From Trichomonas vaginalis G3 (taxonomy: Eukaryota; Parabasalia; Trichomonadida; Trichomonadidae): a stretch of DNA of 64,000 nucleotides. The notes below the pieces were generated by a model, which saw only the letters and a program-made list of their open reading frames with translations, made no database searches and was not told the origin of the DNA. The stretch is from assembly GCF_026262505.1 (NCBI RefSeq), contig NC_067204.1, positions 7,225,797 to 7,289,796 of the forward strand. The letters are read 5' to 3'. Shown one piece after another: positions 14,126 to 24,936 of this stretch. The position numbers were made by a program, and so were the translations under genes. The stretch's first letter is position 1, and the number at the start of each line of letters is the position of its first letter.

Positions 14126-14935
14126 AACTCACAAAATTTGTTTCAAATTGAGTAATCGTATGTAGCCATTTCCTCCATGGCCAGTTTCGGTGCCGCCAAT
14201 GTGGACTTGGCATAGCATGTTTTGCCATCAATCATCAATCCATCGGTGAATTTATAACCGCTGTAATGAATGATGGATCGATTGAATTAGAAAATTTTAT
14301 GTCACTTTTTGTCGAGGAACTCAAAATAGCGATCACGAACCTTTATAACCGCTAATGAAGAGCTCCCCCTCAAACCCGCCGTAGTAATGGGTAATTCGGA
14401 GTTTCCATCTCCAAAATATCCGCCACCGCCATTTCCGTCAGTTTCCGATAGTTTCCTAATCTATTTTGATTTCCAGCTCCAAACCAAAAGTGCCCAGCAA
14501 GACCTTTCCAGGTCCTCACGATGTTCTGATTAGCGCCAAGACAATGCTCAGGATTGAGCTGTTGAAATCCAACACAAGCCCATCACCAACACCATGCACA
14601 GCAGCAAAACGATTATTCGACTTTTCAAACGTTGAAATCTCCAAAATCGCCTGCGTTCAAACGGATGACGGATCATCCGCCACCAAAAAATTGGCTGGAC
14701 CTCCCCGCCATAAGATGGGAAGTTTTTGCACCAGTATAGATATTGAGATCCGACATGAAGATAATAAAATTTCATAGGTTTCTCAAATTTAATATATCCT
14801 CTTCACGTAACTCCGTTAGCTGCAGTTCCACCACCAGATACGTCCCATAATTCAAACAAATATTTTCCTGGCGAAAGAAAATTTCATAAGGCTCTGAATG
14901 TGTTGCATTAATACCTCGATAATCATATAGAAAAG
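14126..14935 (-). pseudogene. Gly_rich module B, copy 7
   Basis: The open piece at 14772-14957 shows YDYRGINATHSEPYEIFF with no methionine immediately upstream in frame. The piece at 14548-14775 follows in another frame. Confidence 0.6.
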
Positions 14936-15300
14936 TTAAATTTTTCGTTTGGACCATTCTATATTAAAACTACTTTCTTGTCAGAATCAATTATGAAAAG
15001 CTGACAAATGAAATAACTTAATTGCTCTCTGGAAATATTGAGAGTACTTGCCAATATAAGATAACGTAAACTATATAAATCTGAACAAGAATATTGAAAG
15101 GCTCATAAAATAGTTCTAAATCATTTATTCTGTTTATCAATCAATATATTTTTAATGCATCTAATCTCAAAGCTTAAATAATCATCTATAAGTTCACATA
15201 CAAATATTCAAATGTCAAATTTATTGAAAGTGTGTTTATGATTCAATTGATAAGAAGTATAAAATAACTAAAGATATTCATAGAATACTTTTGAGAACAT

Positions 15301-16150
15301 AACTCACATAATTTGTTTCAAATTGGGTAATTCTTAATGTAGCCATCCCTGAATGGCCAACCTCAGTGCACACATGTGGACTTGCATAGATGTTTACCAT
15401 CAATCATTACTGCGTCTGTGAACTTATAACGCCTGTAGTGAATTGATGGATCAAATGAATTAGAAATTTAATGTCACTTTTCGTTGAAGAATTAGAATTA
15501 TGGCAATACAATCTTTATAACCCTAATGAAGGAGCTTCCCCCTCCACCGCCACAATGTTGAGGTATTTCGGAGTTTCCACCTCCGAAATACCCACCACCA
15601 CCGCCAGCATTCCCATCATTATCTCCTGAGGTTCTATTTACTATTTGATTTCCAACTCCAAATCCAAAAGTCCGGCAAGACCTTTTCCGGGTTCCTCCTG
15701 ATATCTGAGTGGCGCCAAGACCATGCTCATATGTGCTGTTAAATCCAATAGCCGCCTCCAGCACCCCAGCATCCTCATAAAATGCATTTCACAATGAGTG
15801 CTACCATCCTGAGACCTTCACCAGCAGCAACCATTATTCGACTTTTCAACCGTTGAAATCTCCAAAATCGCCTGGTCAAGGCGTATATTCAGATGATCCG
15901 CCGCCAGAAAATTGGCCTGGACCTCCGCCACCATAAGACGGAAGAGTTGCACCAGAATAATATTTTAGATCCGACATGAAGAATAATTTTATAGATTTAT
16001 CAAATTTAATATACCCTTTGCACGTATGCACCGTTCGAACCAGTTCCTATGCCTGAAACACCCCATAATTCAACAAAATATTTCCGGATTGGGAGAAGGA
16101 ATTTCATAAGGCTCGATGCTTGCGATTAATTCATCGATAAATCATACAGA
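15301..16150 (-). pseudogene. Gly_rich module A, copy 7 (array end)
   Basis: This is the last module. The open piece at 15498-15764 reads GNAGGGGGYFGGGNSEIPQH and GGGGGSSFI. The upstream spacer is still recognisable to about 16300, where similarity to the array stops. Confidence 0.6.
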
Positions 16151-16315
16151 CGCAGTTAAATTTTTCGTTTAACTAGAATCAATTTAGAACACCTTTTTTT
16201 AATTCAAAAGCTAAGACGAAAAGTGCTCAAGTAAAAATTAACCTTAATTATATCTCAACCAAATTATTGAAAGGACAATCAATAACAAAAAGTTCTGACA
16301 AACTATTTACAATAT

Positions 16316-16584
16316 TCCTAAATATGGTATGTAACTTATACATGATTATTTAAGCTTATGTATATGATAACTACATGTTTAAAATATATCATTCATATGT
16401 TAAACATAAAACAAACACGGATTTAGAAGCATTATTATGGCCCTTATCTTCCATTTTCAATTTTTTACTGCGTAGTAATCATATCGAAAGAATTGTATAA
16501 GAAATTAAATAACTAAAAGAGATTCAAACACCACCTTGAGAAATCAAATCACTCCATGTGAGCGAATGAGGATATGCTATGATG
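16316..16584. other. AT-rich spacer, no gene seen
   Basis: AT-rich sequence between the array and the HNH remnant. I see no ORF, repeat or signal in it. Confidence 0.6.
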
Positions 16585-16763
16585 AGTATGAGTGGAAAAA
16601 AATATTTTAAACATATTGTCGCATGACAACATCATTTTATACGAACCCTAACAATTTACCCTTTTAGACATCCTAAACCATATAAGAAATGACAATAGAC
16701 TTGAAAATTTACGTTGGGTCACTTGTTCTGAAAACAATAAGAACAAAGGCAAATTTCTCTAAT
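16585..16763 (+). pseudogene. HNH endonuclease remnant
   Basis: Across plus-strand frames the stretch reads FKHIVA, then PNNLPF, RHPK and finally RNDNRLENLRWVTCSENNKN. The last block matches the C-terminal part of HNH homing-type nucleases (HI.GN..DNRLENLRWVTxxENxxN), a family common in trichomonad genomes. The N-terminal part is missing and the rest contains several frame changes and stops, so it is a dead fragment. It directly abuts the truncated left side of Maverick A, so it may mark a rearrangement seam. Confidence 0.7.
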
Positions 16764-16774
16764 GGTCCCAGATG

Positions 16775-17787
16775 TGTTGGCTTCGACTCTCTCAAGTTCT
16801 TAGATGGTATAACATCTTCAACGCCTCCTTCATATCTTACTTTATAAGTGTCATCGTTTGTGTTATAGCCAAGTATTTCAATAACCACTCCTCGCTTTGC
16901 TTCGTCTTAGGTTTCAGCAAGTTTTGCCATTACTACTTTCGACTAATTTATGTCGAGGATAAAACGCAATAGAGTCGTCGCAGCTTTTATAAGATATCCA
17001 TTACCTTGCGTAGAGTCTACGATATAATAGTTTCGACTTAACCTTAAACGTTTCTTTGTCAACGGTTTGTCGTCAAGAACTACACGAACTTTTGTACCAG
17101 GAATGAGGGTAAATTGTGTTGAATTTCTGATATTTTGTGTTTGGCTTCGTTTCTTTTGTATATACTTTTCTCTCTGTTGTTGTGTCATTGAATTTGGTGT
17201 ATGTCCTGTTGTAGAATGTGTTGAGGAATTATATACTTCGAGAAAATGTTTCATTGTTTCTTCGGTAAAGTCTCGCTCTTGGTTTAAATCTCTGAGAGTC
17301 CTTATGAAGCGGTTTATGATGCCGAGTATGTTATGGTTATGGTCTTCAGTAGTGTAGTGAGTTATGTTATGCTTAATGAGAAATTCTGTGATTTCATTGC
17401 TGAGGTATGCACTGTCTTGGTCTGATGTTAAAGTACTTGGGTTATGTTCTGCTACAAAACTTTTGTAAAACTCTTAACACTTCACGAGTTCCTTTATTTT
17501 CATTGGATATGCATATGCTTTACGAGTGTTAACATTTATGAAGATGAGGAATGGTTTATGTCCTCCTTTTCTGCTTTGAATGAGAGTGTCAAATTGGTAT
17601 GCGTCAGGAGTGTTGGAGTAAATTGGTAAAAAGTAGTCGTAAGGGTTTATTTTTGTTTGATGTACAACATTTTTGTCAAAGAACCTTTTCACTTCAGCTC
17701 TGTTAGTAAATCCCCACTCTTTGCAGCTTCATTGAACTTCTTAAATGACCTCCATGGATGTTGTTCGAATACTTCTTTCAAGCTCAT
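16775..17787 (-). pseudogene. Maverick A integrase (broken)
   Basis: Retroviral-type (DDE) integrase of the Maverick class, which would insert element DNA into chromosomes. Visible parts in order: an N-terminal segment starting MSLKEVFEQHPWRSFKKF, the first core block with YQFDTLIQSRK and KPFLIFINVNTRKAYAYP, a second core block LTSDQDSAYLS, the helix-type motif before TLRDLNQE, the HSTTGHTPNSM block, and a C-terminal chromo/SH3-like tail DDTYKVRYEGGVEDVIP. It looks broken, with a few breaks. The homologue in Maverick D (60493-61452) is open throughout. It abuts the HNH remnant at its 3' side. Confidence 0.8.
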
Positions 17788-17807
17788 TTATGTAAAGTTA
17801 AAGAGGT

Positions 17808-20580
17808 TTAACCAACTCGTATCCAAGCGTGCATTGTTATATAAGGAGGCATATAATCTTTTCCATTACCTGCTGGGTCTGTAATACCAGCTACAACATG
17901 TGTATGATTTCCTGCGGTTCCACAGAAAATACCTGTGCTTGAATCTACTGGGTCAGTTGAAATATCATATCTATGCATTCCCTGTCTATCCGAACCCGCT
18001 GCAAGATTTGTATAACCTCTTTTTGTTATTGAATGTGAATGGTTTCCTTCCACAGATGTTCTTCCACTGAACCTATGCATATGTGAAGGAAGGTTTTCAA
18101 TACCTATTTTCTTTGAACCTCCCATCTTCATTGACTGCGTATTAGTGTAGAATGGAAAACTGTCAACTATTTCATACCATCTACCACCAAATAAAGTGTT
18201 TGGATTTATTGGATTCATAGACGTATAAACAGCTCCTATAGGATATATTAAATCATATATGCTCATAACTCTATAAACATATTCTAAAGAACTTATGTCA
18301 TTAAATACCATTTGGAATGTATCTCCCGGATGAAATGTTGCATTTGTTCCACTTTTATAATGTAATGTTAGTTCAATAGAATTATCCAAGAAAAATTCAA
18401 AAGTATCCGGTTGAAGACCTCTAACAAATTCAAATGGAGTTGCTGGTTCACCATTTATAATTTCTGTTGTAAATGTCATTGTATCTGGTTTCGAAAATTT
18501 CTTTGTTAGTTCTGCATCCACATAAGTTTTGTCTGCTTTTTATCTAACATTGCTGGTAGTTCATGTGTTCAAAGTTTCTGGCATGACCTTCATATTCATA
18601 CATTTGTTATTAAGGAGTTTAGTGTATCTTTTACGCTTGTACTTGGATTCTCTAAAGGTGCACTTGAACCAAGGTCAAAGTTCAATATTATGTCGTCTGC
18701 TCTAACAGTAGTGAAGGATTTATGTGTATGGTTCTTGTCAGCTTTACTGTCTAATGTAGCTTGAAGTTCATTTATATCGGAGATGTTGTGTTTATGAGAT
18801 TTCAAAACTTTGTTCATTGCTTCGAGTTCAACTTTGTCAGCTTTACTTTTAATAGCATCTTCAAACGTTATTTTTGACTTAACTCTCAAAGTAAATCTTG
18901 GTTCAACTAATACACCGTTAACATTGAAAGTAGAGGCATAAATTTCACCGGTATAACCAAATGCTTCTGGTGCTTTAGCTACATCATACTGTACAGTACA
19001 GCTTATGTCATAACCTTTAGCACGAATGTATTTATATCTTCTTTCATTAACATTTTTTTGTCTTCGCTTCATCACTTCGTGTTAAATATCCATGGTAGTC
19101 CGTTATAATCTGTTCGTCTGAAGTTATATAATGAACATGGTTCTTGTCCGCTTTACTATTTAATGTAGCTTGAAGTTCATTTATATCGGAGATGTTGTGT
19201 TTATGAGATTTCAAAACTTTGTTCATTGCGTCAAGTTCATTTTTGTCCGCTTTACTATTTAATGTAGCTTGAAGTTCATTTATATCGGAGATATTGTGTT
19301 TATGTTCTTTATCTGCTTTTTCGGCTAATTTCTCTTCTATCTCATTTATTTCAAGTTCATGCCTACCACCACCTCCCGAAGAAGTATTTTTCTTCAGCTC
19401 TTGAAGAACGTCCACTTCGCCATCTTTGGTGTCAATAATGAGACTTTGAGTTAAAACCTTTCCTGTCTTAATGGATGTTTGTAAAACTTCTTCTTCACCG
19501 TGTTCGGGTCATGGTCGTCATCATATCTTGTGAAATCAGAGATGTTGTCATACATTAAGCATATCTGTCTCAAAAGTTCTGCTATTTGAAACTGGAACGA
19601 AAGATATACAGAACTTTCATCATCTCCTAAAGTCAAGTCTGCTTTCTTAAGTATTTCTTGAATGTATGCAATGAGAACAGAGTACCTTGGAAAATATTCG
19701 AACAATATTTCATTAGCTGTTGGTTTTGGTGGTTCTTTTGGAGTTTCTGTTGTTTCAGTTCCTTCTGTAGGTTCTGTTGGAGTTTCTGCATCTCTTGACT
19801 TCAATGCTCTTGCTCTCAAAGACCTAAATGTTAGAGCACCGGGTTTTACAAAGGACTTTATAAATGCTTTAATAGTTCCTGGTAAGTTATTGTTAGCATT
19901 AAGTAAGTTCCTTATGCTTCCATCATGTACGTCCATAGCACTATGTAAAAAATCTATACTTTTCTTGTAGTCAGCAATAGACTGACTGTGATTTTTTAAA
20001 GATTTGTCAATACCTTTAAGCCAATCTTCATGCATGTCTGATACTGAGCCAAGAAATATCATTTGCTTCCTTTAGTGTATTTTGTGCTTGTCGTAAAGTA
20101 TCCAATCCCGTACGTGCATTGTTTGCTATACGTCTTACAGTATCTATTTGACTCCTTGTTTCTTGCATCCAACCAGATAAAGTTTTAATAGTATCCGAAC
20201 CATTTGAAATGAAGTTCAAAGCATTTTTAACGTCATTTAAAACTTCTTCACCAAGTACCGCCCATATCTTTCCGATTTGGTATTGAAGAACTCCATATGA
20301 AGCAGCTGTTAAACCAGTATTTATAAGGTCCCATATCCATGATTTAGCAGTTTTTTCCATCCTTTCCATCCTTTCCATCCAAACCGTTTTCGCCTTGAGG
20401 TCCTTGTATTCCTTGTATTCCTTGTGGTCCTTGTGGTCCTTGTGGTCCGGTGTCACCCTTCTCTCCTTTCAGTTCATCTTTATGTTCGTTATAATATTCT
20501 AATGTCATAAGGTGTACATCATTACTGCTACCAGCAACGCCGAGAATTTGTTTCTCATTCATGACTAATTCTTTAGGCAT
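17808..20580 (-). pseudogene. Maverick A phage-tail-like fibre gene(s) (broken)
   Basis: Remains of one long fibre gene, or a tight cluster, read right to left. It begins [17 protein letters not shown], followed by a collagen-like Gly-X-Y run [16 protein letters not shown]. Next come a coiled-coil-rich segment, a proline/threonine-rich linker, and shaft repeats of the type HKHNISDINELQATLNSKAD. The C-terminal domain has PIGAVYTSM, NTLFGGRWYEI, ENLPSHMH and DYMPPYITMHAWIR. That C-terminal block matches the phage tail-collar / short-tail-fibre domain, whose His-x-His clusters bind metal in phage T4 gp12. The role would be host attachment. It looks broken, with about four breaks. The 663-residue fibre of Maverick D has the same end. 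Confidence 0.75.
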
Positions 20581-20582
20581 TT

Positions 20583-20881
20583 AATGTTGTCGTCAAATCG
20601 AAAGCTCTTTAACAATTCAATGAGAACATTAATACTTTCACTAATGAGGCTCTACTGTAGAATTTAATATTTGCACCGTTCCATCATTTATAATAGGAAC
20701 TTTGCTTGTTGTAATGAATGGGTCATAAGTGTTAAAAGTATCGAAATCAATGACTTTTTTAGTTTTTCCATCGTCAATGACTAAATCATTGCCTTCAATG
20801 GTTAAAGTTGAGTTTTTCGTTTACTAGTTCATGTGCTCTTCTTGCTTCATTTGTTTCATACGCATATGCAGCAATAGTCAT
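20583..20881 (-). pseudogene. Maverick A remnant of second fibre-like gene
   Basis: Starts MTIAAYAYETNEARR and resembles the beginning of the 342-codon gene of Maverick C, which starts MSIAAYAYEADRAKR and shares a PIINDG/PFIKDG repeat. Only about 100 codons remain, and it looks broken with about two breaks. It starts 17 bp from the divergent minor-capsid gene. Confidence 0.6.
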
Positions 20882-20898
20882 ATTTTAATGAGAATAAA
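20882..20898. promoter_or_regulatory. 17 bp divergent promoter region
   Basis: Only 17 A/T-rich bases separate the minus-strand start at 20881 from the plus-strand start at 20899. The same arrangement is kept in Maverick C (34961-34977). Trichomonad genes are known for very short 5' leaders and initiator elements near the ATG, so a bidirectional initiator here is plausible. Confidence 0.45.
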
Positions 20899-21662
20899 AT
20901 GTTGTTCTATTTGCAAAGTACAGACCCAAACGAATACGGGACAGTAAAGCTACAAAACAAACTTAGGTCTTCAGAATGAAGCGCTTGCTTTCAGAGTTGT
21001 TGACTTCAATACTATCGCAACTTTTGTCATAACAGATGAAACAGATTTCATAGAGATTGAAATAGATGACAAAAGAAGTTTTATAACATTTCCTAACAGA
21101 GCAGAGTATAGAATAGATAAAATTGCTGGAGTCATAGATACTCTCATAAATGAAGAAACTATTGACAACATAGATGTCGAACTCTCTTCTGAGGGAACAT
21201 TGAAGTTCAGTAGCAAGAAAGAGTTCAAGATAACACGAATGAGTCATAGAGTACAACTTCTTTTGGGAGCATACCATATGACATTTCCTTTGAAAAGTGT
21301 TGACAAAACGATTGAGATGAAATCTGTTCCATACGTATGTTATGGTAATTGTTTATACATTGAGTCTAAAATAGCTAATGTCACAGGCATTTCAGGAGTT
21401 AATAGTAAAGGTTCAGTAGAATATAAATCTTCTGTTATGCAGTCAATTCAATGTTCATTCCAAACGTTCCTGTCATAGCAACTCATTTAGGTAAATGGGT
21501 TCGCATTAGTCCTATAATTTGAAAGACATGCAATTCAGACTTGTTGACTTTCAAGGAGAGCCTGTAGAACTGAAGGCACCAGTGCGAATGACTGTTGAAG
21601 TTGACTTTTTAGAAAATATTAAATGCAACAGCTTACAAGAGAACTCAGAGCTAAAAATATAA
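20899..21662 (+). pseudogene. Maverick A minor capsid (penton-like) gene
   Basis: Nearly identical to the open 258-residue gene at 34978-35754 in Maverick C. The start MLFYLQSTDPNEYGT and the end FRLVDFQGEPVELKAPVRM are both visible. The closing strand pattern (LVD..GxPV.L..P) is also seen in the 265-residue protein of Maverick D at 48781-49578. I infer a penton-like jelly-roll capsid component. It looks broken, with about three breaks. It overlaps the next small gene. Confidence 0.6.
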
Positions 21663-21892
21663 AGTATGAATGTTATGTATTAGGTCATGAACTTTGGTTG
21701 TTGCTGTTTGATGAAACAAATGAGTTAGTTATGTCAGTCAAGAGAACAGAAAAAGGCGTCAAAGGCGCCGAGCGCAAAGCGCTATATTGTGTTAGTGAAA
21801 ACTGCACCAAGTCAATAAGATTAGGTTTGCATTATGAAGATGAGTTCGATACTGTTGAAGAAGTTTTGGATAGATATTACAAATTGCTTTAA
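21623..21892 (+). CDS. Maverick A small conserved ORF, 89 aa
   Basis: Open from MQQLTRELRAKNIKYECYVL to RYYKLL and overlapping the end of the minor capsid gene by about 40 bp. Function not recognised. Compared with the 80-residue copy in Maverick C (35715-35957), it carries ten extra residues, GVKGAERKAL, encoded by a GC-rich hairpin insert. The rest is almost identical, so the gene tolerates the in-frame insert. Confidence 0.6.
   Translation: MQQLTRELRAKNIKYECYVLGHELWLLLFDETNELVMSVKRTEKGVKGAERKALYCVSENCTKSIRLGLHYEDEFDTVEEVLDRYYKLL
21755..21784. repeat. 30 nt palindromic insert, in frame
   Basis: This 30 nt GC-rich insert has the hairpin AGCGC-AAA-GCGCT and a second weak hairpin GGCG...CGCC. 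Maverick C has the empty site: the flanks AGAACAGAAAAA and TATTGTGTTAG are contiguous there near 35847. Confidence 0.8.
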
Positions 21893-22503
21893 TTTACTAA
21901 AACATATTTCAAGCAAAGTTTATAGTAAGTAGATAGTTTTGTATACTCGTTCGAATATTTATACTTAAACTCAACTCCTGGAGTACCTGGTGTTTCAATG
22001 ATGCGGATGTTACCTATTTTCATGAATGGTGGCGTTTGACCACAGCATTCGATTTCAGGGTCGAGATAGTCAATGACACATTGTTTCCCTGTTATTCGTG
22101 AGATAACATTTTCAAGGTCCTCCTTTGTTAGAATTATTTGGTTCTTGCTTATAAGATTTGTCAAAAGCTTCTTATCGTCTTTGAGTAAAATTGTTTGGTA
22201 TAACTGAAGAAGGTAATGGTCTACGTTATCTGAAGGATTTGTTTGAACATTTATGTAAGGGTTGTCGTTGGCTTCTCTTGAAAGAATTTGGTCCAGTGGT
22301 GGATACTCTAACTTAACATCTGATGTAGCGTTAGCGTTTGAAGCTGAGTTTAAATTCACGGATTTCAGCTCTGGTTCTGGTTCTTTCAAACACTCTGAAC
22401 TATAGTTCTTTATGACAATATTGTTTGTCGTTCGTGAGTCAACATTTGATGTTGGTTCAATTGGAACATTAACGGCACCAGCTAAGATGGATTTGCTTCT
22501 CAT
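21889..22503 (-). CDS. Maverick A conserved CCG-motif protein, 204 aa
   Basis: Starts MRSKSILAGAVNVPIEP and contains a Ser/Asn-rich N-terminal third, a helical middle (residues about 80-150) and a C-terminal block DYLDPEIECCGQTPPFMKIG. The Maverick D protein at 48195-48776 shares the block EPDVSCCGVSYNVIDKIY, so the family is conserved between two Maverick families. No known function recognised; a virion or assembly protein is a guess. It is divergent from the next gene, with 25 bp between starts. Its C-terminal end meets the 89-residue ORF tail to tail. Confidence 0.65.
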   Translation of the reverse strand: MRSKSILAGAVNVPIEPTSNVDSRTTNNIVIKNYSSECLKEPEPELKSVNLNSASNANATSDVKLEYPPLDQILSREANDNPYINVQTNPSDNVDHYLLQLYQTILLKDDKKLLTNLISKNQIILTKEDLENVISRITGKQCVIDYLDPEIECCGQTPPFMKIGNIRIIETPGTPGVEFKYKYSNEYTKLSTYYKLCLKYVLVN

Positions 22504-22528
22504 TTCATATAGAATAAAAACCTTTTAT

Positions 22529-22924
22529 ATGTATGAAATGAACAATACACTCGACAAGGGTTTGAATGTAAAGCTAACGAATGAAAATATTGTTGAATTC
22601 ACTGAGACAGGTGCTGTGTATAAAGATGTAGAACTACTGAACAAAAGAGCAAAGGGAAGAAGCAGGAACATGAACAAAGGGTGGAAGCCTATAAAAATTT
22701 ATGTCAATGATGGCTCAGGAGGTTCAAACATAAAGTATGCAGAAAGTTATAGAGTTTATGCTCTCAAGGGAGAGAAGCCTTCATTTAAGAACAGCTATTC
22801 TAACACATATCCTCAAAAGCTAACGGATGGAGAAGTGGATGATATGAATGACAGCAAAAATATTAACAGAAATGGCGACAGAGATGCATGGAATTTGTTT
22901 ACCATCAGTCAATTGAAGGTTTAA
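22529..22924 (+). CDS. Maverick A hypothetical protein, 131 aa
   Basis: I chose the ATG that gives MYEMNNTLDKGLNVKLT, because it lies just past the 25 bp gap to the divergent gene and is kept in Maverick C (36685-37086). The protein is polar, with KRAKGRSRNMNKGWKPI and a Gly-rich turn NDGSGGSN. No recognised domain. Confidence 0.6.
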   Translation: MYEMNNTLDKGLNVKLTNENIVEFTETGAVYKDVELLNKRAKGRSRNMNKGWKPIKIYVNDGSGGSNIKYAESYRVYALKGEKPSFKNSYSNTYPQKLTDGEVDDMNDSKNINRNGDRDAWNLFTISQLKV

Positions 22925-22929
22925 ACTTT

Positions 22930-23816
22930 AAAACAATGTTGGTCGTTCCCATGGAATATTTTTGACTTTAATGGTATTAGTCATGATATGAATCTTCAAG
23001 GTATGAACGAGGAGAGATGAGAGACTTATATGCTTCCCAAATTTCTTCAAAAGGTAATGTTATACCTGACTGTTTCCAAATGAGTTCAATATCATAGCGT
23101 GAGAAACCTTGAAAGATAACGAAGTCAGTTATGAGACGTTTTATGTTTAAAGCTAAAAAACCTCCATGTTTGCATAAGTATTGCTACAGTTAAGTGGTAA
23201 TGTCTGACTTTAGTAATGATGTTAGCTAATGGTGAGTCAGGCTTTGACACTAAACCTTTTCCGGCGAAGTCGTCGCAAACGAGCAGAGTGTTTGAAGGAT
23301 ACTTTTTGAAGGGGTATTTTGAAAGTTTTGACAGAATGTAGTTTGTAAGTCGTTTCATATCGTAAACTCCTGAGTATTGACGTAAGTGGTGTTTGTCAAT
23401 AATTCTTTCCATCTCTTCTGAAGTCTTTTGCTTCCTGACTGTATAAATTCAACGATGGCATAATATTTCCTCTTACGTCGAATGTAACGTTGAAGAAATT
23501 CAATGAGTTCGCTATCTGGAACTTTAACGACAGAGGCTTGAACTTTTGACATAAATGTTTTCGCTGTTGAGTCCATAGAGTCTGAAGTTGCTGATATAAT
23601 GATTTGGTCATAGTAAGAGTCATTTCCTAAACGTTCTGTTATGAGTATATGACGAATTAAATTAAATGTCTTACCTGAACCCATCTTTCCACAATAGAAA
23701 TAAACGCCATTTGAACAGAACTCATAGTCCTTACTGAAAGGAAGAATGAGAGAAGAGTTAAGTTTGTCTGTAGTTTCATTCATGTCTTCATCTACGTCAT
23801 GTATTAAATGCTTCAT
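22930..23816 (-). pseudogene. Maverick A packaging ATPase (broken)
   Basis: FtsK/HerA-type (A32-like) genome-packaging ATPase. The Walker A motif YCGKMGSGKTFN lies about 45 residues from the start MKHLIHDVDEDMNE. Further on are a Walker B-like TLLVCDDFAGKG and the C-terminal LTVAILMQTWRFF region. In Polintons this enzyme pumps DNA into capsids. It looks broken, with about two breaks. A C-terminal piece of the same gene is the right edge of Maverick C. Its start is about 15 bp from the next, divergent gene. Confidence 0.75.
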
Positions 23817-23831
23817 TTATCTCCATTAAAA

Positions 23832-24936
23832 ATGCAAGTCAGAAATATTCAGAACATAGCACGAGTCTAACTGACAAGAGTATAAAGATATACTATGAAC
23901 ACGTTATGATGAAACCAACCAAAATTCAAGAAAGTCAGTAACTTATGAATATCCAAGGCACTGGGTAGAGTATGTAGGAGGTGAGAAAGCTATTGAAATC
24001 AGACAGGTTCGAAGTATTCCAGCAGGAAGAACAATATTATTGAAGAACTTTAATGTTTTGAGATATAATGATGAAACAAAGAAGCAAGATAGTTTTCCTG
24101 TTGCTGTGTATGTGAACCTAGACACAGGAGATGACATGAAAGTTTTTAACACAAAGCTTCAAACGGTAGTGAGAGAACAACTGACTGCGGAAGGGCATCC
24201 ATTACCTTCAGAAGTTACCATAGCATATAATTTTGAAACAAACTCAATAGATTTTAAAGTCATCTCTGCAAATAAGTCAGGTTTACATTTAATGAAGCAG
24301 ATGTATATTCGAATGAAAACTTCAAAGCTATTGCATGGTTAGATAATGACGATTGCTTTAAGAAAATATTAAATTCAGTGACTCAACGATGTCAATAGAT
24401 GACCTTCGTGGAATGTTACCATCGACGTTTACAGTTGAAGGTTCAGCAGGATTGCTTACAAGATTGTCAATTGGTGGTATTTGGTCTCGTGAGAACATTG
24501 TTATAAAATCCAGTATATAAGTGAATTTGCTGAAGAATCTATATTATGTCTTTTCAAACTACATGTATTCGCCACCGAAGCATTATAGTATAACAAACTT
24601 TGTCAGTAAGTTTAACATAAGACTTGTCGAACCTTCTTCAATGAAAGATGTTGTGCTACCTAAAGATGGAAAGGATGGACTCATTATTGAGATGATTTTA
24701 ATAGCATATTAAATGAGCTTGTTCTTGAAGGTCATTCATGATGAATAACTGTTGTAGAAGATGTTAGCAATTGTTCAGACATTTTGAAGCGTATAGATGA
24801 TATAAGAAATAAGTTAGATAGACCGCAAAGCGGTGAGGGCGAAGTCCGTGAGAACGCTTATGTTTCATTGACTTTCTCCAGTAACGAGAACTTTTATGAG
24901 ATAATATTGAAGAGAGATGATTTTAATATGGTGTAA
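23832..24936 (+). pseudogene. Maverick A unknown structural-type gene (broken)
   Basis: A plus-strand gene of about 370 codons in several pieces, the clearest reading EKAIEIRQVRSIPAGRTILL and VAVYVNLDTGDDMKVF. Beta-rich composition and a position next to the ATPase and capsid-associated genes suggest a virion protein, but I cannot name the family. It looks broken, with about five breaks. A GC-rich hairpin lies in its 3' part. Its stop codon directly precedes the next ATG. Confidence 0.5.
24822..24834. repeat. Palindromic hairpin ACCGC-AAA-GCGGT
   Basis: Perfect 5 bp stem with AAA loop, followed by a second imperfect hairpin (GGGC-GAA-GTCC). It has the same design as the inserts at 21755, 35974 and 36504. 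No sister copy is available in the window to show an empty site. Confidence 0.6.

Larger units (their letters stand above)
1..16315 (-). repeat. Tandem array of 2.28 kb Gly_rich gene dimers
   Basis: The stretch repeats with a period of about 2.26-2.31 kb, seen for example from the recurring sequence around 1, 2262, 4530, 6822, 9103, 11418, 13703 and 15990. Each unit holds two diverged minus-strand modules of about 0.8 kb coding sequence: type B, then type A on the plus axis, separated by spacers of about 365 and 265 bp. The array enters from the left edge and ends near 16315. Copies are nearly identical apart from single-base insertions and deletions every few tens of bases. Translation in any one frame therefore breaks constantly, although the consensus reads as a glycine-rich domain. 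The neighbouring unique genes are clean, so I infer mostly sequencing or assembly noise rather than decay. Confidence 0.9.
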
